A DNA stretch of 64,000 nucleotides, from the NCBI GenBank assembly GCA_964462985.1, contig CAYXAA010000001.1, positions 245,823-309,822 on the forward strand, given 5' to 3'. Below, piece by piece: positions 1 through 9,618 of this stretch (positions are counted from its first letter, which is position 1; every line of letters starts with the position of its first letter). The notes under the pieces were generated by a model. The model saw nothing but the letters and a program-made list of their open reading frames with translations. It was not told where the DNA came from and made no database searches. A program made the position numbers and the translations under genes. This DNA is from CAYXAA01 sp964462985 (GTDB lineage Bacteria; Pseudomonadota; Alphaproteobacteria; Rhizobiales; Stappiaceae).

Positions 1-1139
1 TTTTGGCTGCCGAAGTCGCCGTCCTTCTGTCCGACCCAGGCCTCGGCGGCCGCTCGACCGACCTGCGCGACCGGCTCGCAGAGCTGCGCCGTGGTGGGCC
101 CCGCGCCGCAGAGGCCCGTGCGCTCGCCCGGCGATGGCTCGCCATTGCCGAGGTTCAAGCTGGCGACGCCGGGCCGGAGGATGCCGGCACGGTGCTTGCT
201 CTCGCCTATCCCGAACGCGTCGCACAGGCCCGCGACGGCCGCGGCTCGTTCCGCCTTGCCAACGGTCGCGGCGGCCTGCTCGACGAAGCCGACGCGCTTG
301 CTCGCGAGCCGTTCCTTGCCGTGGCGGAGCTGCAGGGCACGGCCGCACGCGGCCGCATCGCGCTTGCCGCACCGCTCGACAAGGCGGCGATCGAGCGGCT
401 GTTCGCTTCGCACATCACCGAGACAACGGAGGTCTCGATTGAGACGAGTGGCGCCGTGCGCGCAAAGCGGGTGCGACGTTACAGTGCCCTGGTGCTCGCC
501 GAACATCCCGTAGCCGATCCCGACCCGGAGGCCGTTGCCGATGCCGTGACGTCGTTGGTCAGGAAAACCGGGGTGGGGCGCCTTGCCTGGTCGAAAGCGC
601 AGCAGGCGCTGCGGGCTCGCATCACATATCTGCACCGCATGCTCGGACCCGACTGGCCCGACCTTTCCGACGAAGCACTGACCGAGACGGCCGACGACTG
701 GCTGCGCCCCTACCTTTTTGGCAAGACCAAGCTTTCCGAGATCGATGCCGATTGCCTCGGCGCCGCCCTGTCCGACCTCGTTCCGCATGGCAAGGCCGCC
801 AAGGCCGACCGGCTGCTGCCGAGCCATTTCGATGCCCCGTCGGGTTCGCGCGCGCCGATCGACTACGACCGCGCGGAAGGGCCGGTGCTGTCGATCCGGG
901 TGCAAGAGTTGTTCGGCCTCGACCGCCATCCTTGCGTTGCCGGCGGCAAGGTACCGCTGACGCTGGAGCTGTTGTCGCCCGCTCATCGGCCAATCCAGAT
1001 TACAAAAGACCTTCCCGGCTTCTGGCGCGGCTCCTGGGCCGAGGTGAAGAGCGCGATGAAGGGCCGCTATCCAAAACACCCCTGGCCCGACGACCCGCTG
1101 GCGGCGGCTCCGACACGCCGGGCGAAGCCTCGGCGGTGA
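1..1139 (+). CDS. hrpB: ATP-dependent RNA helicase HrpB, C-terminal part (cut by window edge)
   Basis: This is the last 378 codons of a DExH-box helicase of the HrpB family; the gene starts before the window, so the helicase core is not visible. The fragment carries the helicase-associated region and the HrpB-specific C-terminal domain, whose end has the characteristic run FWRGSW, then MKGRYPKHPWPDDP, a signature I recognise from HrpB proteins. Family members are putative RNA-dependent ATPases; the precise role of HrpB in bacteria is poorly defined. The tail after the signature is short and basic, so the stop at 1137-1139 looks native. Confidence 0.9.
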   Translation, partial: LAAEVAVLLSDPGLGGRSTDLRDRLAELRRGGPRAAEARALARRWLAIAEVQAGDAGPEDAGTVLALAYPERVAQARDGRGSFRLANGRGGLLDEADALAREPFLAVAELQGTAARGRIALAAPLDKAAIERLFASHITETTEVSIETSGAVRAKRVRRYSALVLAEHPVADPDPEAVADAVTSLVRKTGVGRLAWSKAQQALRARITYLHRMLGPDWPDLSDEALTETADDWLRPYLFGKTKLSEIDADCLGAALSDLVPHGKAAKADRLLPSHFDAPSGSRAPIDYDRAEGPVLSIRVQELFGLDRHPCVAGGKVPLTLELLSPAHRPIQITKDLPGFWRGSWAEVKSAMKGRYPKHPWPDDPLAAAPTRRAKPRR

Positions 1140-1255
1140 GGGCGGGGCTCGCTTCTCGCCATCGCCCGTGGCGCTCCCTCGACACCAAATTCCCTCTTGA
1201 CCTCAACTTAACCTGAGGTCCGAGACTGCCTCCATCCATTTGACGGAGCCTGGAT

Positions 1256-1591
1256 ATGACGTCGAAGCAGTTCGCCACCCATCTCTTTCGCATCGACAAG
1301 TTCGCGGTTCCCGCCACGACGCGCGAGGCTTTTCTGGCCCGCCTGCACCGGACGCACTCCATCCTCGGTGCGCAGCCCGGCTGTGTGCAGAACCGCGTTC
1401 TTGAACTCGCCGGTGGCCCGAGCGGCTTCAACTTTGTCACCATGGTTGAATGGGAGAGCCGGGCAGCGGTCGAGGCGGCCAAGGCGGTGATCCAGGCGCA
1501 GTATGCGGCGGAAGGATTCGATCCGGACCTGTTCCGGCTCGAACACGGCATCCGAGCAGACATCGGTCAATACCGGGAGCGCACCGTGTAG
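1256..1591 (+). CDS. Antibiotic biosynthesis monooxygenase (ABM) fold protein
   Basis: A 111-residue protein with the length and layout of a single ferredoxin-like ABM domain: an N-terminal strand, a helix around residues 20-35 (TREAFLARLHR), a strand with GFNFVTMVEW at about 57-66, and a second helix (AAVEAAKAVIQAQY). Small ABM proteins can act as cofactor-free monooxygenases or bind heme or quinones; nothing in the sequence identifies the substrate. It lies alone between hrpB and the convergent putA gene. Family assignment is fairly sure, function unknown. Confidence 0.7.
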   Translation: MTSKQFATHLFRIDKFAVPATTREAFLARLHRTHSILGAQPGCVQNRVLELAGGPSGFNFVTMVEWESRAAVEAAKAVIQAQYAAEGFDPDLFRLEHGIRADIGQYRERTV

Positions 1592-1627
1592 GGGAGCGCC
1601 AATGCCGCTCCCGCAGCAGTTTCGCCT

Positions 1628-4600
1628 TCAATCGTCGCTCATTGCGATCAGGCTGGCGTTGCCGCCGGCCGCAGCGGTGTTGATCGAAACCACCTGCTCG
1701 AGCGCGAAGCGCGGCAGGTAGGCCGGCCCACCGGCCTTCGGACCGGTGCCCGACAGACCCGAGCCCCCGAAGGGCTGAGTGCCAACCACCGCGCCAATCA
1801 TGTTGCGGTTGACGTAGACGTTGCCGACCGACAGCCGGTCGACGACCTGACGCACCGTGGCGTCGATCCGGCTGTGGACGCCGAGGGTAAGGCCGTAGCC
1901 GCTGGAGGCGATGGCGTCGAGCATCTTCGGCAGATCCCGAGCCTTATAGCGCACCACGTGCAGGATCGGACCAAACGCTTCGCGGGTCAGCGCCTCCGGC
2001 CTGTCGAGCGCGATAATATGGGGTGCCACCCAGGTACCGCTGCTGAACCGGCCACCGGGCGCCTCGCCGGCATAGACAAGGCGTTGTGTCGCCTTCATCT
2101 CGGCAATGTGCTCCAGCAGCCTGTCGCGCGCCTCGGCATCGATCACCGGCCCGATGTCGGTGGCCGGATCGGACGGATCTCCAAGGGAAAGCTCCTTCGC
2201 GGCCCCTGCGATCAGATCGGTCAGCTTGTCGGCAACGTCCTCCTGCACCATCAGAAGGCGCAGCGCCGAGCAGCGCTGGCCGGCCGAACGGAACGCGGAG
2301 GTGACGACGTCGTCGGCGACCTGTTCGGGCAGCGCCGTCGCGTCAACCAACATGGCGTTGATGCCGCCGGTCTCAGCGATCAGCGGCACGATCGGCCCGC
2401 GTTTTTCGGCAAGGGTACGATTGATGGCCCAGGCGGTCTCGGTCGAACCGGTGAAGACCACGCCGGCCACACGAGGCTCCTTGACCAAGGCGGCACCCAG
2501 CATGCCGTCGCCGGGGGCGAACAGCAGCACGTCCTCCGGTACGCCAGCCTCATGCATCAACTTGACCGCTTCAAAGGCAACCAGCGGCGTCTGCTCCGCC
2601 GGCTTGGCGATCACGGCGTTGCCGGCAACCAGTGCCGCGGCGACCTGGCCGGTGAAGATCGCCAGCGGGAAGTTCCAAGGCGAGATCGCGACGAAGGTAC
2701 CGCGGCCGCGATGGCGGTAGCGGTTCTCCTCGCCGGTCGGCCCGGGCATCAGCCGGCCGTCGCCGAACAGGGCGCGCGCCTCGACGGCATAGTAGCGACA
2801 AAAGTCGACCGCCTCACGAATCTCGGCGATGCCGTCGGCGAGCGTCTTGCCGCTTTCCAGGCTGAGCAACGCCATCAGCCGGTCTCGGTTTTTTTCCATG
2901 AGGTTGGCGGCGCGCTCGAGAGCCGCCGCACGCTCGTCGACCGGAGTGCGGGACCAACGCGCAAAACCTGCGCCCGCCACATCGAAGGCCTTCGCGACCG
3001 CAGCCGTGGGAAGGTCCCGCACCGTGCCGGCCGCGGTTCGGCCATCGGCCGGCGCCAGCACCGGCCGCGCGGCAGCGTCGGCCGCAACGCCCGGCACCAG
3101 CGGCACCGCATCGACGCTGCGGCCGGCGGCGGCCATGCCCTCGGTCAGCGCCAGCCGGTCCGGAGCGTGTCCGAACTCCAGGCCGGCCGAATTGCGACGG
3201 CTGTGGCCGTAGAGGTCGCCGGGCAGCGGGATGTGGCTGTTGAGCGCCCGCTCCCCACCGGCAAGCGCCTCGTGGGGCCGTGCCAGCAGCTTGCCGATGG
3301 GGACCGACGCATCGCCAACCGCGGAGACGAAGGAAGAGTTGGCGCCGTTCTCCAGCAGCCGACGTACCAGGTAGGCGAGCAGGTCGCGGTGGCCTCCGAC
3401 GGGCGCATAAATCCGGCATGGATGGCGGTCGCGCTCGGTCACCGCCTTGAAGAGACTCTCCCCCATGCCGTGAAGGCGCTGGAACTCGAATCCGCCCGAG
3501 CCGTTCGCCAGCGCGAGGATCTGCGCCACTGTCAGCGCGTTGTGGGTCGCAAACTGCGGGTAGATGCGCCCGCGCGCCGCCATCAGCTTACGGGCGCAGG
3601 CAAGATAAGACAGATCTGTCGCCGGCTTTCGGGTGAAAACGGGATAGTCGATCAGCCCCCGCTCCTGGGCACGCTTGATCTCGGTGTCCCAATAGGCGCC
3701 CTTGACGAGACGGACCATAAACCTTCGGTCGAGCGTCTCGGCCAGAGCAATGATCCAGTCGACCACAGCGGCGGCGCGTTTCTGATAGGCCTGAACCGCC
3801 AGCCCAAAGCCGTCCCATCCGCCGAGCACCGGGTCGGCAGCGACCGCGGCGAAGACGTCGAGGGACAACTCCAGCCTGTCGGCCTCCTCGGCGTCGATGG
3901 TGAAATTGAGGTCGTAGTTCTTGGCTCTGATGGCCAGGTCCGTGACCCGCGGCACCAGTTCGTCGCGCACCCGAGCCCCCTTGACCGCCTCGTAGCGCGG
4001 ATGAAGCGCCGACAGCTTCACCGAGATCCCGGGCCGATCCGGCAATGGATTCTGTCCTGCCGCCTTACCGATCGCCTCGATCGCGTCGGCATAGGACCTG
4101 AAATAGCGCGCGGCGTCCTCGGCACTGCGCGCTCCCTCGCCCAGCATGTCGTAGGAATAACGGTAGCCCTTTGCCTCCTGAGCCGTGGCGCGCTCGAGCG
4201 CCGACTTGATGGTCTCTCCGAGCACGAACTGGTGACCAAGGAGGCGCATTGCCTGCCGGGTGGCGGTACGCACAGCCGGCATGCCCATGCGCTTGACCAG
4301 AGCGGTGAGTATCGTGTCAGGTTCCTCGCCGGGATGCAGCAGGCGAGAGGTGACGCCCAGCGCCCAAGAGGAGGCCGAGACGAGCCAGGTATCGGATTTT
4401 CCGGCCGGCGCCTCGTCGAACCTTGCTGCCGCCAACTTGTCCTCAATCAGCTTGTCGGCGGTCGCCGCATCGGGAACACGCAGCAATGCTTCGGCCAGCA
4501 CCATGAGCGCCAATCCCTCCTTGGTCGACAGCCCGTACTCGCGCAGAAAGTCCTCAACACCACCGAGACCGCCCTGGGCCGAACGGATCGCCTGTATGTA

Positions 4601-4756
4601 CCCGGTGGCGAGATCATCGATCCGCGCCTCGGATGCGGCATCGAAGGCCGCCGCAGGTAGGAGTGACCGGACGGCGGCATCATCAGACGGCGCATAGGGT
4701 GCGCGAAAAGGCGACAGCGAAGCGGCGCCTTCGGTCTTAGGGGCGGCGAGCGACAT
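1628..4756 (-). CDS. putA: Bifunctional proline dehydrogenase / L-glutamate gamma-semialdehyde dehydrogenase PutA
   Basis: This 1042-residue enzyme oxidises proline to pyrroline-5-carboxylate (FAD) and then to glutamate (NAD+), feeding electrons to quinone at the membrane. The first half has the PRODH barrel (RLVKGAYWD, then FATHNALT); the second half is an aldehyde dehydrogenase with ISPWNFPLAIF, FTGSTETAW, ETGG and the catalytic cysteine at about residue 829 in AGQRCSALR. There is no N-terminal ribbon-helix-helix domain, so unlike the E. coli enzyme it should not repress its own gene; the divergent Lrp-type regulator at 4911 is the natural controller. Its length fits the compact PutA class of alphaproteobacteria. 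Confidence 0.97.
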   Translation of the reverse strand: MSLAAPKTEGAASLSPFRAPYAPSDDAAVRSLLPAAAFDAASEARIDDLATGYIQAIRSAQGGLGGVEDFLREYGLSTKEGLALMVLAEALLRVPDAATADKLIEDKLAAARFDEAPAGKSDTWLVSASSWALGVTSRLLHPGEEPDTILTALVKRMGMPAVRTATRQAMRLLGHQFVLGETIKSALERATAQEAKGYRYSYDMLGEGARSAEDAARYFRSYADAIEAIGKAAGQNPLPDRPGISVKLSALHPRYEAVKGARVRDELVPRVTDLAIRAKNYDLNFTIDAEEADRLELSLDVFAAVAADPVLGGWDGFGLAVQAYQKRAAAVVDWIIALAETLDRRFMVRLVKGAYWDTEIKRAQERGLIDYPVFTRKPATDLSYLACARKLMAARGRIYPQFATHNALTVAQILALANGSGGFEFQRLHGMGESLFKAVTERDRHPCRIYAPVGGHRDLLAYLVRRLLENGANSSFVSAVGDASVPIGKLLARPHEALAGGERALNSHIPLPGDLYGHSRRNSAGLEFGHAPDRLALTEGMAAAGRSVDAVPLVPGVAADAAARPVLAPADGRTAAGTVRDLPTAAVAKAFDVAGAGFARWSRTPVDERAAALERAANLMEKNRDRLMALLSLESGKTLADGIAEIREAVDFCRYYAVEARALFGDGRLMPGPTGEENRYRHRGRGTFVAISPWNFPLAIFTGQVAAALVAGNAVIAKPAEQTPLVAFEAVKLMHEAGVPEDVLLFAPGDGMLGAALVKEPRVAGVVFTGSTETAWAINRTLAEKRGPIVPLIAETGGINAMLVDATALPEQVADDVVTSAFRSAGQRCSALRLLMVQEDVADKLTDLIAGAAKELSLGDPSDPATDIGPVIDAEARDRLLEHIAEMKATQRLVYAGEAPGGRFSSGTWVAPHIIALDRPEALTREAFGPILHVVRYKARDLPKMLDAIASSGYGLTLGVHSRIDATVRQVVDRLSVGNVYVNRNMIGAVVGTQPFGGSGLSGTGPKAGGPAYLPRFALEQVVSINTAAAGGNASLIAMSDD

Positions 4757-4910
4757 GATCTTCTCCAGCGACTTGCCGTTTGTCGGCCAGCGGAACGAGG
4801 TACGATAAGACCGGGGCGGAAGGTGCTGCTCCCCCGCCCAGGATATTTCCCCATCCTACCCCGACTTCATCCGTGCTATCTTTCGATTTGAAGGCAATTT
4901 GGTAGAATGA
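4757..4910. promoter_or_regulatory. Divergent putA-putR control region
   Basis: These 154 bases separate two divergent start codons and must hold both promoters. An inverted repeat AGGAT-N8-ATCCT lies at 4840-4857, and the putR-proximal part (about 4880-4903) is locally AT-rich. Lrp/AsnC regulators of putA in related bacteria bind this kind of divergent spacer and activate putA when proline is present. The repeat is short, so treating it as a PutR site is inference. Confidence 0.45.
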
Positions 4911-5408
4911 ATGGCGCAAAGATCGGAGTTTACCGGGTTTTCTCCGGAGCTAGACCGAATCGACCGACGCATCCTCGGGGTGCTACAGACCGACGGGCGG
5001 ATCACCAACGCAGAACTCGCCGACCGGGTCGGCCTGTCGGCGACTGCAACGAGCGACCGGCTGAAGCGGCTAATTCGTGAAGGGTACATCCTGCGCTTTT
5101 CCGCCGAGCTCGATCCCGAGAAGTTGGGGCTCGGCTTTCTCGTCTTCGTCGAGGTCAAACTCGACCGCACCACACCCGACGTGTTCGGCGCGTTTGCCCG
5201 CGCGGTCGAACGTGCCCCCGAGGTGCTGGAGTGTCACATGGTCGCCGGCGGCTTCGACTATCTGATCAAGGCGCGCGTCCACGACATGGCCGCCTACCGG
5301 CGCTTCCTCTCCGATATTGTGCTCGCCCTCCCCGGAGTGCGAGAGACCCATACCTATGCGGTGATGGAGGCGGTGAAGGATACCCATGTGCTGCCACTCC
5401 AGACTTGA
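4911..5408 (+). CDS. putR: Lrp/AsnC-family transcriptional regulator, probable PutR
   Basis: A 165-residue protein with the full Lrp/AsnC architecture. The N-terminal winged helix-turn-helix follows the typical LDRIDRRILGVLQTDGR lead-in, with ITNAELADRVGLSATATSDRLKRL style recognition helices at about residues 35-60. It is followed by the RAM/AsnC ligand-binding domain, including the usual LECHMVAGGFDYL stretch. It is divergent from putA, the arrangement known for PutR in Agrobacterium and Rhodobacter, where it activates putA in response to proline. The start at 4911 begins right at the edge of the AT-rich spacer. Confidence 0.88.
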   Translation: MAQRSEFTGFSPELDRIDRRILGVLQTDGRITNAELADRVGLSATATSDRLKRLIREGYILRFSAELDPEKLGLGFLVFVEVKLDRTTPDVFGAFARAVERAPEVLECHMVAGGFDYLIKARVHDMAAYRRFLSDIVLALPGVRETHTYAVMEAVKDTHVLPLQT

Positions 5409-5498
5409 CCAGATCGGCAACAGCGTCACAACGACGTGTCTTGACCGTCATCGCAGCGGTTCTGCACCAAGAGGCCGATGGACGAGGAACAATCCCGC

Positions 5499-6707
5499 AT
5501 GAAGACGATCGCCGCCCTTTTCGCCATTGCGGCTCTCGCTTCGCCGGCACTGGCCGCTGGCCCCGACCCGCAGAACTGGGAAGCGGTCCTCGCGGAGGCT
5601 CAAGGGCAGACCGTCTATTTCCACGCCTGGGGCGGCGAACCGAGGATCAATGCTTATATCGACTGGACCGGCGAAGAGGTTGAAAGGCGCTATGGCGTGA
5701 CGCTGAGGCACGTCAAGCTCGATGACACGAGCACCGCCGTCGGCCGGATTGTCGCCGAGAAGGTTGCCGGCAAAACGGCGGACGGCGCTGTCGATCTGAT
5801 CTGGGTCAACGGTGAGAATTTTGCTGCCCTGAAAGATGCCGGCCTGCTGATGACGCCGGGCTGGGCCGACAAGCTGCCGAACTGGCCGCTCGTCGATGTT
5901 ACCGGCAAGCCGACTGTCGTCACCGATTTCACGGTGCCGACCGAAGGCCTGGAGAGCCCCTGGGGCATGGCGAAGCTGGTGTTTCTCTACGACACCGTCC
6001 GGATGCCCGAGCCGCCCAAGAGCCTTGAGGCGCTCGCCGACTGGGCCGCCGCAAATCCCGGCCGCTTCACTTATCCCCAGCCTCCAAACTTCCACGGCTC
6101 GACCTTTCTGAAGCAGGCACTGTCCGTCCTGATCGACGATCCTGCCAAACTGCAGAAACCGGTAGACGAGGCGCGGGTCAGTGCCGATATCGCGCCGCTG
6201 TTTGCCTTCCTCGACCGACTTCACCCCCACCTGTGGCGCCGTGCTCGCGCATTTCCGCACTCAATTGCCGAGACGCGCACCCTTCTCGCCGATGGCGAAA
6301 TCGACATCTCCTTTTCGTTCAACCCCGGCGACGCATCGGCGGCAATCGCCGCCGGCGAACTTCCCGACACCGTCCGCACCTTCGTCTTCGACCGGGGTAC
6401 CGTCGGCAACAGCCACTTTGTCGCGATCCCCTTCAACGCCTCGGCCAAGGCTGGCGCGCTGGTGGTCGCCGATTTCCTGTTGTCGCCGGAAGCCCAGGCG
6501 CGAAAGCAGGATCCAGCCGTATGGGGGGATCCCACGGTGCTTGCCCTCGACCGGCTTTCTGCTGAGGACCGGGCCCGCTTTGAAGTCCTCGACCTTGGCA
6601 TCGCCACACTCGATCCGGAAGCGCTTGGCCCGGTGATCCCCGAACCCCACCCGAGTTGGATGACCCGGATCGAGGAAGAGTGGGTCGCCCGCTACGGCGC
6701 GCAGTGA
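5499..6707 (+). CDS. ABC importer substrate-binding protein, YnjB-like
   Basis: A periplasmic solute-binding protein of about 402 residues. I prefer the ATG at 5499 over the in-frame ATG at 5478 because it begins a clean signal peptide (MKTIAALFAIAALASPALA). The mature part looks like the YnjB/type 2 extracellular binding family: FHAWGGEPRINAYIDW, then WVNGENFAALKDAGLL and a late region SHFVAIPFNASAKAGALV. The next two genes encode the fused permease and the ATPase, so this is a complete importer. The substrate of YnjBCD systems is not firmly established; thiamine-type and other small cations have been suggested for relatives. No thiamine riboswitch is visible upstream. Confidence 0.85.
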   Translation: MKTIAALFAIAALASPALAAGPDPQNWEAVLAEAQGQTVYFHAWGGEPRINAYIDWTGEEVERRYGVTLRHVKLDDTSTAVGRIVAEKVAGKTADGAVDLIWVNGENFAALKDAGLLMTPGWADKLPNWPLVDVTGKPTVVTDFTVPTEGLESPWGMAKLVFLYDTVRMPEPPKSLEALADWAAANPGRFTYPQPPNFHGSTFLKQALSVLIDDPAKLQKPVDEARVSADIAPLFAFLDRLHPHLWRRARAFPHSIAETRTLLADGEIDISFSFNPGDASAAIAAGELPDTVRTFVFDRGTVGNSHFVAIPFNASAKAGALVVADFLLSPEAQARKQDPAVWGDPTVLALDRLSAEDRARFEVLDLGIATLDPEALGPVIPEPHPSWMTRIEEEWVARYGAQ

Positions 6708-6738
6708 TGCTCAGCCATCCTTCGAGGCGGAGCGTCCC

Positions 6739-8421
6739 ATGGTGAAACTCGCCCCGGCTCTGACCCTCGCGGTCCTGATCGGACCCGTTATGGTCGGGCT
6801 CGTCGGTACCCTCCTGCCCGCCTTCGGCTATTTGCCCACTCTCGGCGGCACGTCGCTGTCGCTCGCACCTTTCACCGCCCTCCTAGGAATACCGGGACTT
6901 CCCACTTCGATCATGCTCAGTCTCGGTACCGGGCTCGCAGCAACGTTCGGGGCTTTCGCTGCCGTCGTGCTCTTTACGGCCGCCTTCCTCGATACGCGGC
7001 CGTTCCGCATCGTTCACCGCCTGCTGTCTCCCCTGATGGCACTGCCGCATGCCGCGGCGGCCCTCGGCCTCGCCTTCCTCGTCGCCCCGTCCGGGTGGCT
7101 GATGCGGCTCGCCTCGCCTTTCATCGGCGACCTTGGCCGCCCTCCCGACCTGCTGATCCTCAACGACCCGGCGGGCATAGCGATGACGTTCGGCCTGATC
7201 GCCAAGGAGGTGCCGTTCCTGTTCCTCATGGTGCTTGCCGCGCTGCCGCAGGCGAACGCCGCCGCCACGCGCCGGGTCGCCGCCAGCCTGGGCTATGCGC
7301 CGGTCGCCGCCTTTCTCAAGACCGTGCTACCCCGGCTTTACCCGCAGATCCGGCTGCCGGTGCTCGCCGTTCTCGCCTACGCGACTTCCGTGGTCGATGT
7401 CGCCATGATCCTCGGTCCGACCACTCCGGCACCCCTCGCCGTCCGGCTGACGCAATGGATGGGCGATCCGGACCTCTCCCAGCGATTTGTCGCCTCTGCC
7501 GGCGCCGTCCTTCAATTCGGCATCACCCTCACGGCTATCGCGATCTGGCTTACCGGCGAACGCCTTCTCATCGGCCTCGGGCGGGGCTGGAGCGACGCCG
7601 GCGGGCGCAGCGCCGCTGATCGAAGCGTCAGCGTGGTGGCTCTCGCGCTCGTTGCCGTGCTCGTGGCAGCGCTTATCCTCGGTATTGCGGCGATCGCGCT
7701 TTGGTCACTCGCGGGGCCTTGGCGCTATCCGGCGCCCTTTCCGGAAACGTTGTCGGTCATGGTGTTCGCCCACCAGCTTCCAACTTCGGCGCCAGCGATC
7801 GCCACCACGCTCGCCATCGGCCTACCCGTAGCGGCGCTGGCCGTCGTGCTCGCGCTGGCCTGTCTCGAAAACGAGACGCGCCACGGCCTCCAACCTGGCA
7901 CCCGCGCCCTAGCCCTGCTCTACCTGCCACTCCTCGTGCCTCAGGTCACCTTCCTGTTCGGGCTGCAGGTGCTGTACCTCACCGCCGGGTTCGGCGGTTC
8001 TGCGCTTACCGTGGCTTTCGCTCATCTTGTCTTCGTGCTGCCTTACGTCTTCCTCGCTTTGGCCGATTCCTGGCGCGCCATCGATCCGCGCTATGGAGCC
8101 GTCGCCTCAAGCCTCCGGGCTACGCCGATCCGTACCTTCTGGCGCATTCGCCTGCCACTGGCGCTACGGGCTGTCGTCACGGCCGCCGCCCTGGGGTTCG
8201 CCGTCTCGGTCGCCCAATATCTGCCAACGCTGATCGTCGGCGGCGGCCGGGTCACCTCCATTACAACCGAGGCTGTCGCGCTCGCCTCGGGCGGCAACCG
8301 CCGTCTCATCGCCCATTACGCGCTGCTGCAGATGCTGCTGTCGCTCCTCGGCTTCGCCTTCGCCGCCCTCGTGCCAGCGCTCGTCTTCCGCAACCGCCGC
8401 GCGCTGAGGACGGTGGCATGA
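6739..8421 (+). CDS. ABC importer permease with two fused transmembrane modules, YnjC-like
   Basis: This 560-residue integral membrane protein holds two binding-protein-dependent permease modules in one chain, as in ThiP, FbpB and YnjC. Long hydrophobic stretches occur throughout, and cytoplasmic coupling-loop regions can be seen near residues 170-200 (AATRRVAASLGYAPVAAF) and again near 450-480 (YGAVASSLRATPIRTFWRI). It starts 31 bases after the binding-protein gene, and its stop overlaps the ATPase start in an ATGA arrangement at 8418-8421, which indicates translational coupling. Confidence 0.88.
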   Translation: MVKLAPALTLAVLIGPVMVGLVGTLLPAFGYLPTLGGTSLSLAPFTALLGIPGLPTSIMLSLGTGLAATFGAFAAVVLFTAAFLDTRPFRIVHRLLSPLMALPHAAAALGLAFLVAPSGWLMRLASPFIGDLGRPPDLLILNDPAGIAMTFGLIAKEVPFLFLMVLAALPQANAAATRRVAASLGYAPVAAFLKTVLPRLYPQIRLPVLAVLAYATSVVDVAMILGPTTPAPLAVRLTQWMGDPDLSQRFVASAGAVLQFGITLTAIAIWLTGERLLIGLGRGWSDAGGRSAADRSVSVVALALVAVLVAALILGIAAIALWSLAGPWRYPAPFPETLSVMVFAHQLPTSAPAIATTLAIGLPVAALAVVLALACLENETRHGLQPGTRALALLYLPLLVPQVTFLFGLQVLYLTAGFGGSALTVAFAHLVFVLPYVFLALADSWRAIDPRYGAVASSLRATPIRTFWRIRLPLALRAVVTAAALGFAVSVAQYLPTLIVGGGRVTSITTEAVALASGGNRRLIAHYALLQMLLSLLGFAFAALVPALVFRNRRALRTVA

Positions 8422-9056
8422 CGGCGCGCCTGCGCTTCGACAGGGTCGAGATCGACCGTAGCGGCGTGCGGCTGATCGCGCTCGACGCCGAGATTGCGCC
8501 GGGGGAGGCTCTGACCGTGATGGGACCGTCGGGCACGGGGAAATCGACCCTGCTGGCCTATGCCGCCGGCTTCCTCGATCCGGCCTTTTCCGCGCGCGGC
8601 CGGGTGCTGATCGGCGATACAGACATCACCCAGCTACCTGCGCACCGGCGTCACGTCGGGCTGCTGTTCCAGGATCCGCTGCTGTTTCCGCATCTTTCAG
8701 TCGCCGGCAACCTGCTGTTCGCGCTGGCGGCCGACGAGCGGGGACGGCGCAAGCGCCGCGCCCAGGTCGAGCGGGCGCTGGAGGATGCCGAGCTAGCGGG
8801 ATTCGGCGACCGCGATCCGGCGACGCTCTCCGGCGGCCAGAGGGCCCGCGTCGCCCTGATGCGCGTGCTGCTGGCAAACCCGCGCGCGCTGCTGCTCGAC
8901 GAGCCGTTCTCCGGGCTGGACGCAGACCTGCGCGCGCAGATCCGTGACCTGGTATTTCAGAAGGCCCGCGACCGTGGCCTCCCCGTGTTGCTCGTCACCC
9001 ACGACCGGGCCGATGCGGAAGCCGCCGGCGGACGGATCGTCGAGGTTGGGAGTTGA
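8418..9056 (+). CDS. ABC importer ATP-binding protein, YnjD-like
   Basis: A 212-residue ATPase with Walker A GPSGTGKST, Q-loop LLFQDPLLFPHLSV, signature LSGGQRARVALMR, Walker B ALLLDEPFSGLD and the switch histidine in LLVTHD. I set the start at the ATG that overlaps the permease stop; the longer open frame upstream is only read-through. At 212 residues it is a minimal nucleotide-binding domain without a C-terminal regulatory extension, as is usual for the YnjD and ThiQ type. It completes the three-gene importer begun at 5499. Confidence 0.92.
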   Translation: MTARLRFDRVEIDRSGVRLIALDAEIAPGEALTVMGPSGTGKSTLLAYAAGFLDPAFSARGRVLIGDTDITQLPAHRRHVGLLFQDPLLFPHLSVAGNLLFALAADERGRRKRRAQVERALEDAELAGFGDRDPATLSGGQRARVALMRVLLANPRALLLDEPFSGLDADLRAQIRDLVFQKARDRGLPVLLVTHDRADAEAAGGRIVEVGS

Positions 9057-9068
9057 AGCCGGAGGATC

Positions 9069-9554
9069 TCAGTCGGCCTCATCCGCGGAACCGGAGTTCA
9101 GAAGTCCATAGCGCTCGATGCCGATTTGCTCGATCAGCTCGAGTTGGGTCTCGAGGAAGTCGATGTGACCTTCCTCGTCCTCCATCAGATCCTCGAACAA
9201 GCGCATCGACACGTAGTCGCCGGCATTGAGACATATCTCGCGCGCCTCCTTGTAGAGCGCGCGCGCCGAATATTCGCCGGCAAGATCGGCCTCGATCACC
9301 TCCTTCAGCGACTGGCCGATCCGCAGCGGATCGAGACTTTGCATGTTGGGAAAGCCTTCGAGAAAGATGATGCGCTCGACGAGCTTGTCGGCATGCTGCA
9401 TCTCCTCGATCGATTCCTCGCGCTCCTTTTTGGCAAGCTTGGTATAGCCCCAGTCCTCCAACAGCCGATAGTGCAGCCAATACTGATTGACGGCCGTCAT
9501 CTCGTGTCGCAGCGCCTTGTTGAGATAGTCGATGACCTTGTCGTCGCCCTTCAT
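9069..9554 (-). CDS. bfr: Bacterioferritin
   Basis: A 161-residue heme-containing ferritin that stores iron as ferric mineral in 24-subunit shells. All expected ligands align with E. coli Bfr numbering: ferroxidase residues E18, E51, H54, E94, E127 and H130, and the heme-bridging M52. The N-terminus MKGDDKVIDYLNKAL is also typical. The gene lies 64 bases downstream of bfd in the same direction, so the two probably form one operon in which Bfd supplies electrons to release iron from the store. Confidence 0.97.
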   Translation of the reverse strand: MKGDDKVIDYLNKALRHEMTAVNQYWLHYRLLEDWGYTKLAKKEREESIEEMQHADKLVERIIFLEGFPNMQSLDPLRIGQSLKEVIEADLAGEYSARALYKEAREICLNAGDYVSMRLFEDLMEDEEGHIDFLETQLELIEQIGIERYGLLNSGSADEAD

Positions 9555-9618
9555 CGGAATCTCCCTCGAAAATCAGGCCGCTGTGTCGCACGGCTGCCGG
9601 TCCGAGGGCAGGATCGGG

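Noticed and set aside
1874..4660. A 928-codon open frame on the plus strand opposite putA
   Set aside because: It is a complete antisense shadow of putA caused by high GC content; it has no family features and putA itself is certain.
5409..5498. Thiamine (TPP) riboswitch upstream of the ynjB-like gene
   Set aside because: The spacer is short and lacks the CUGAGA core and the conserved stems.
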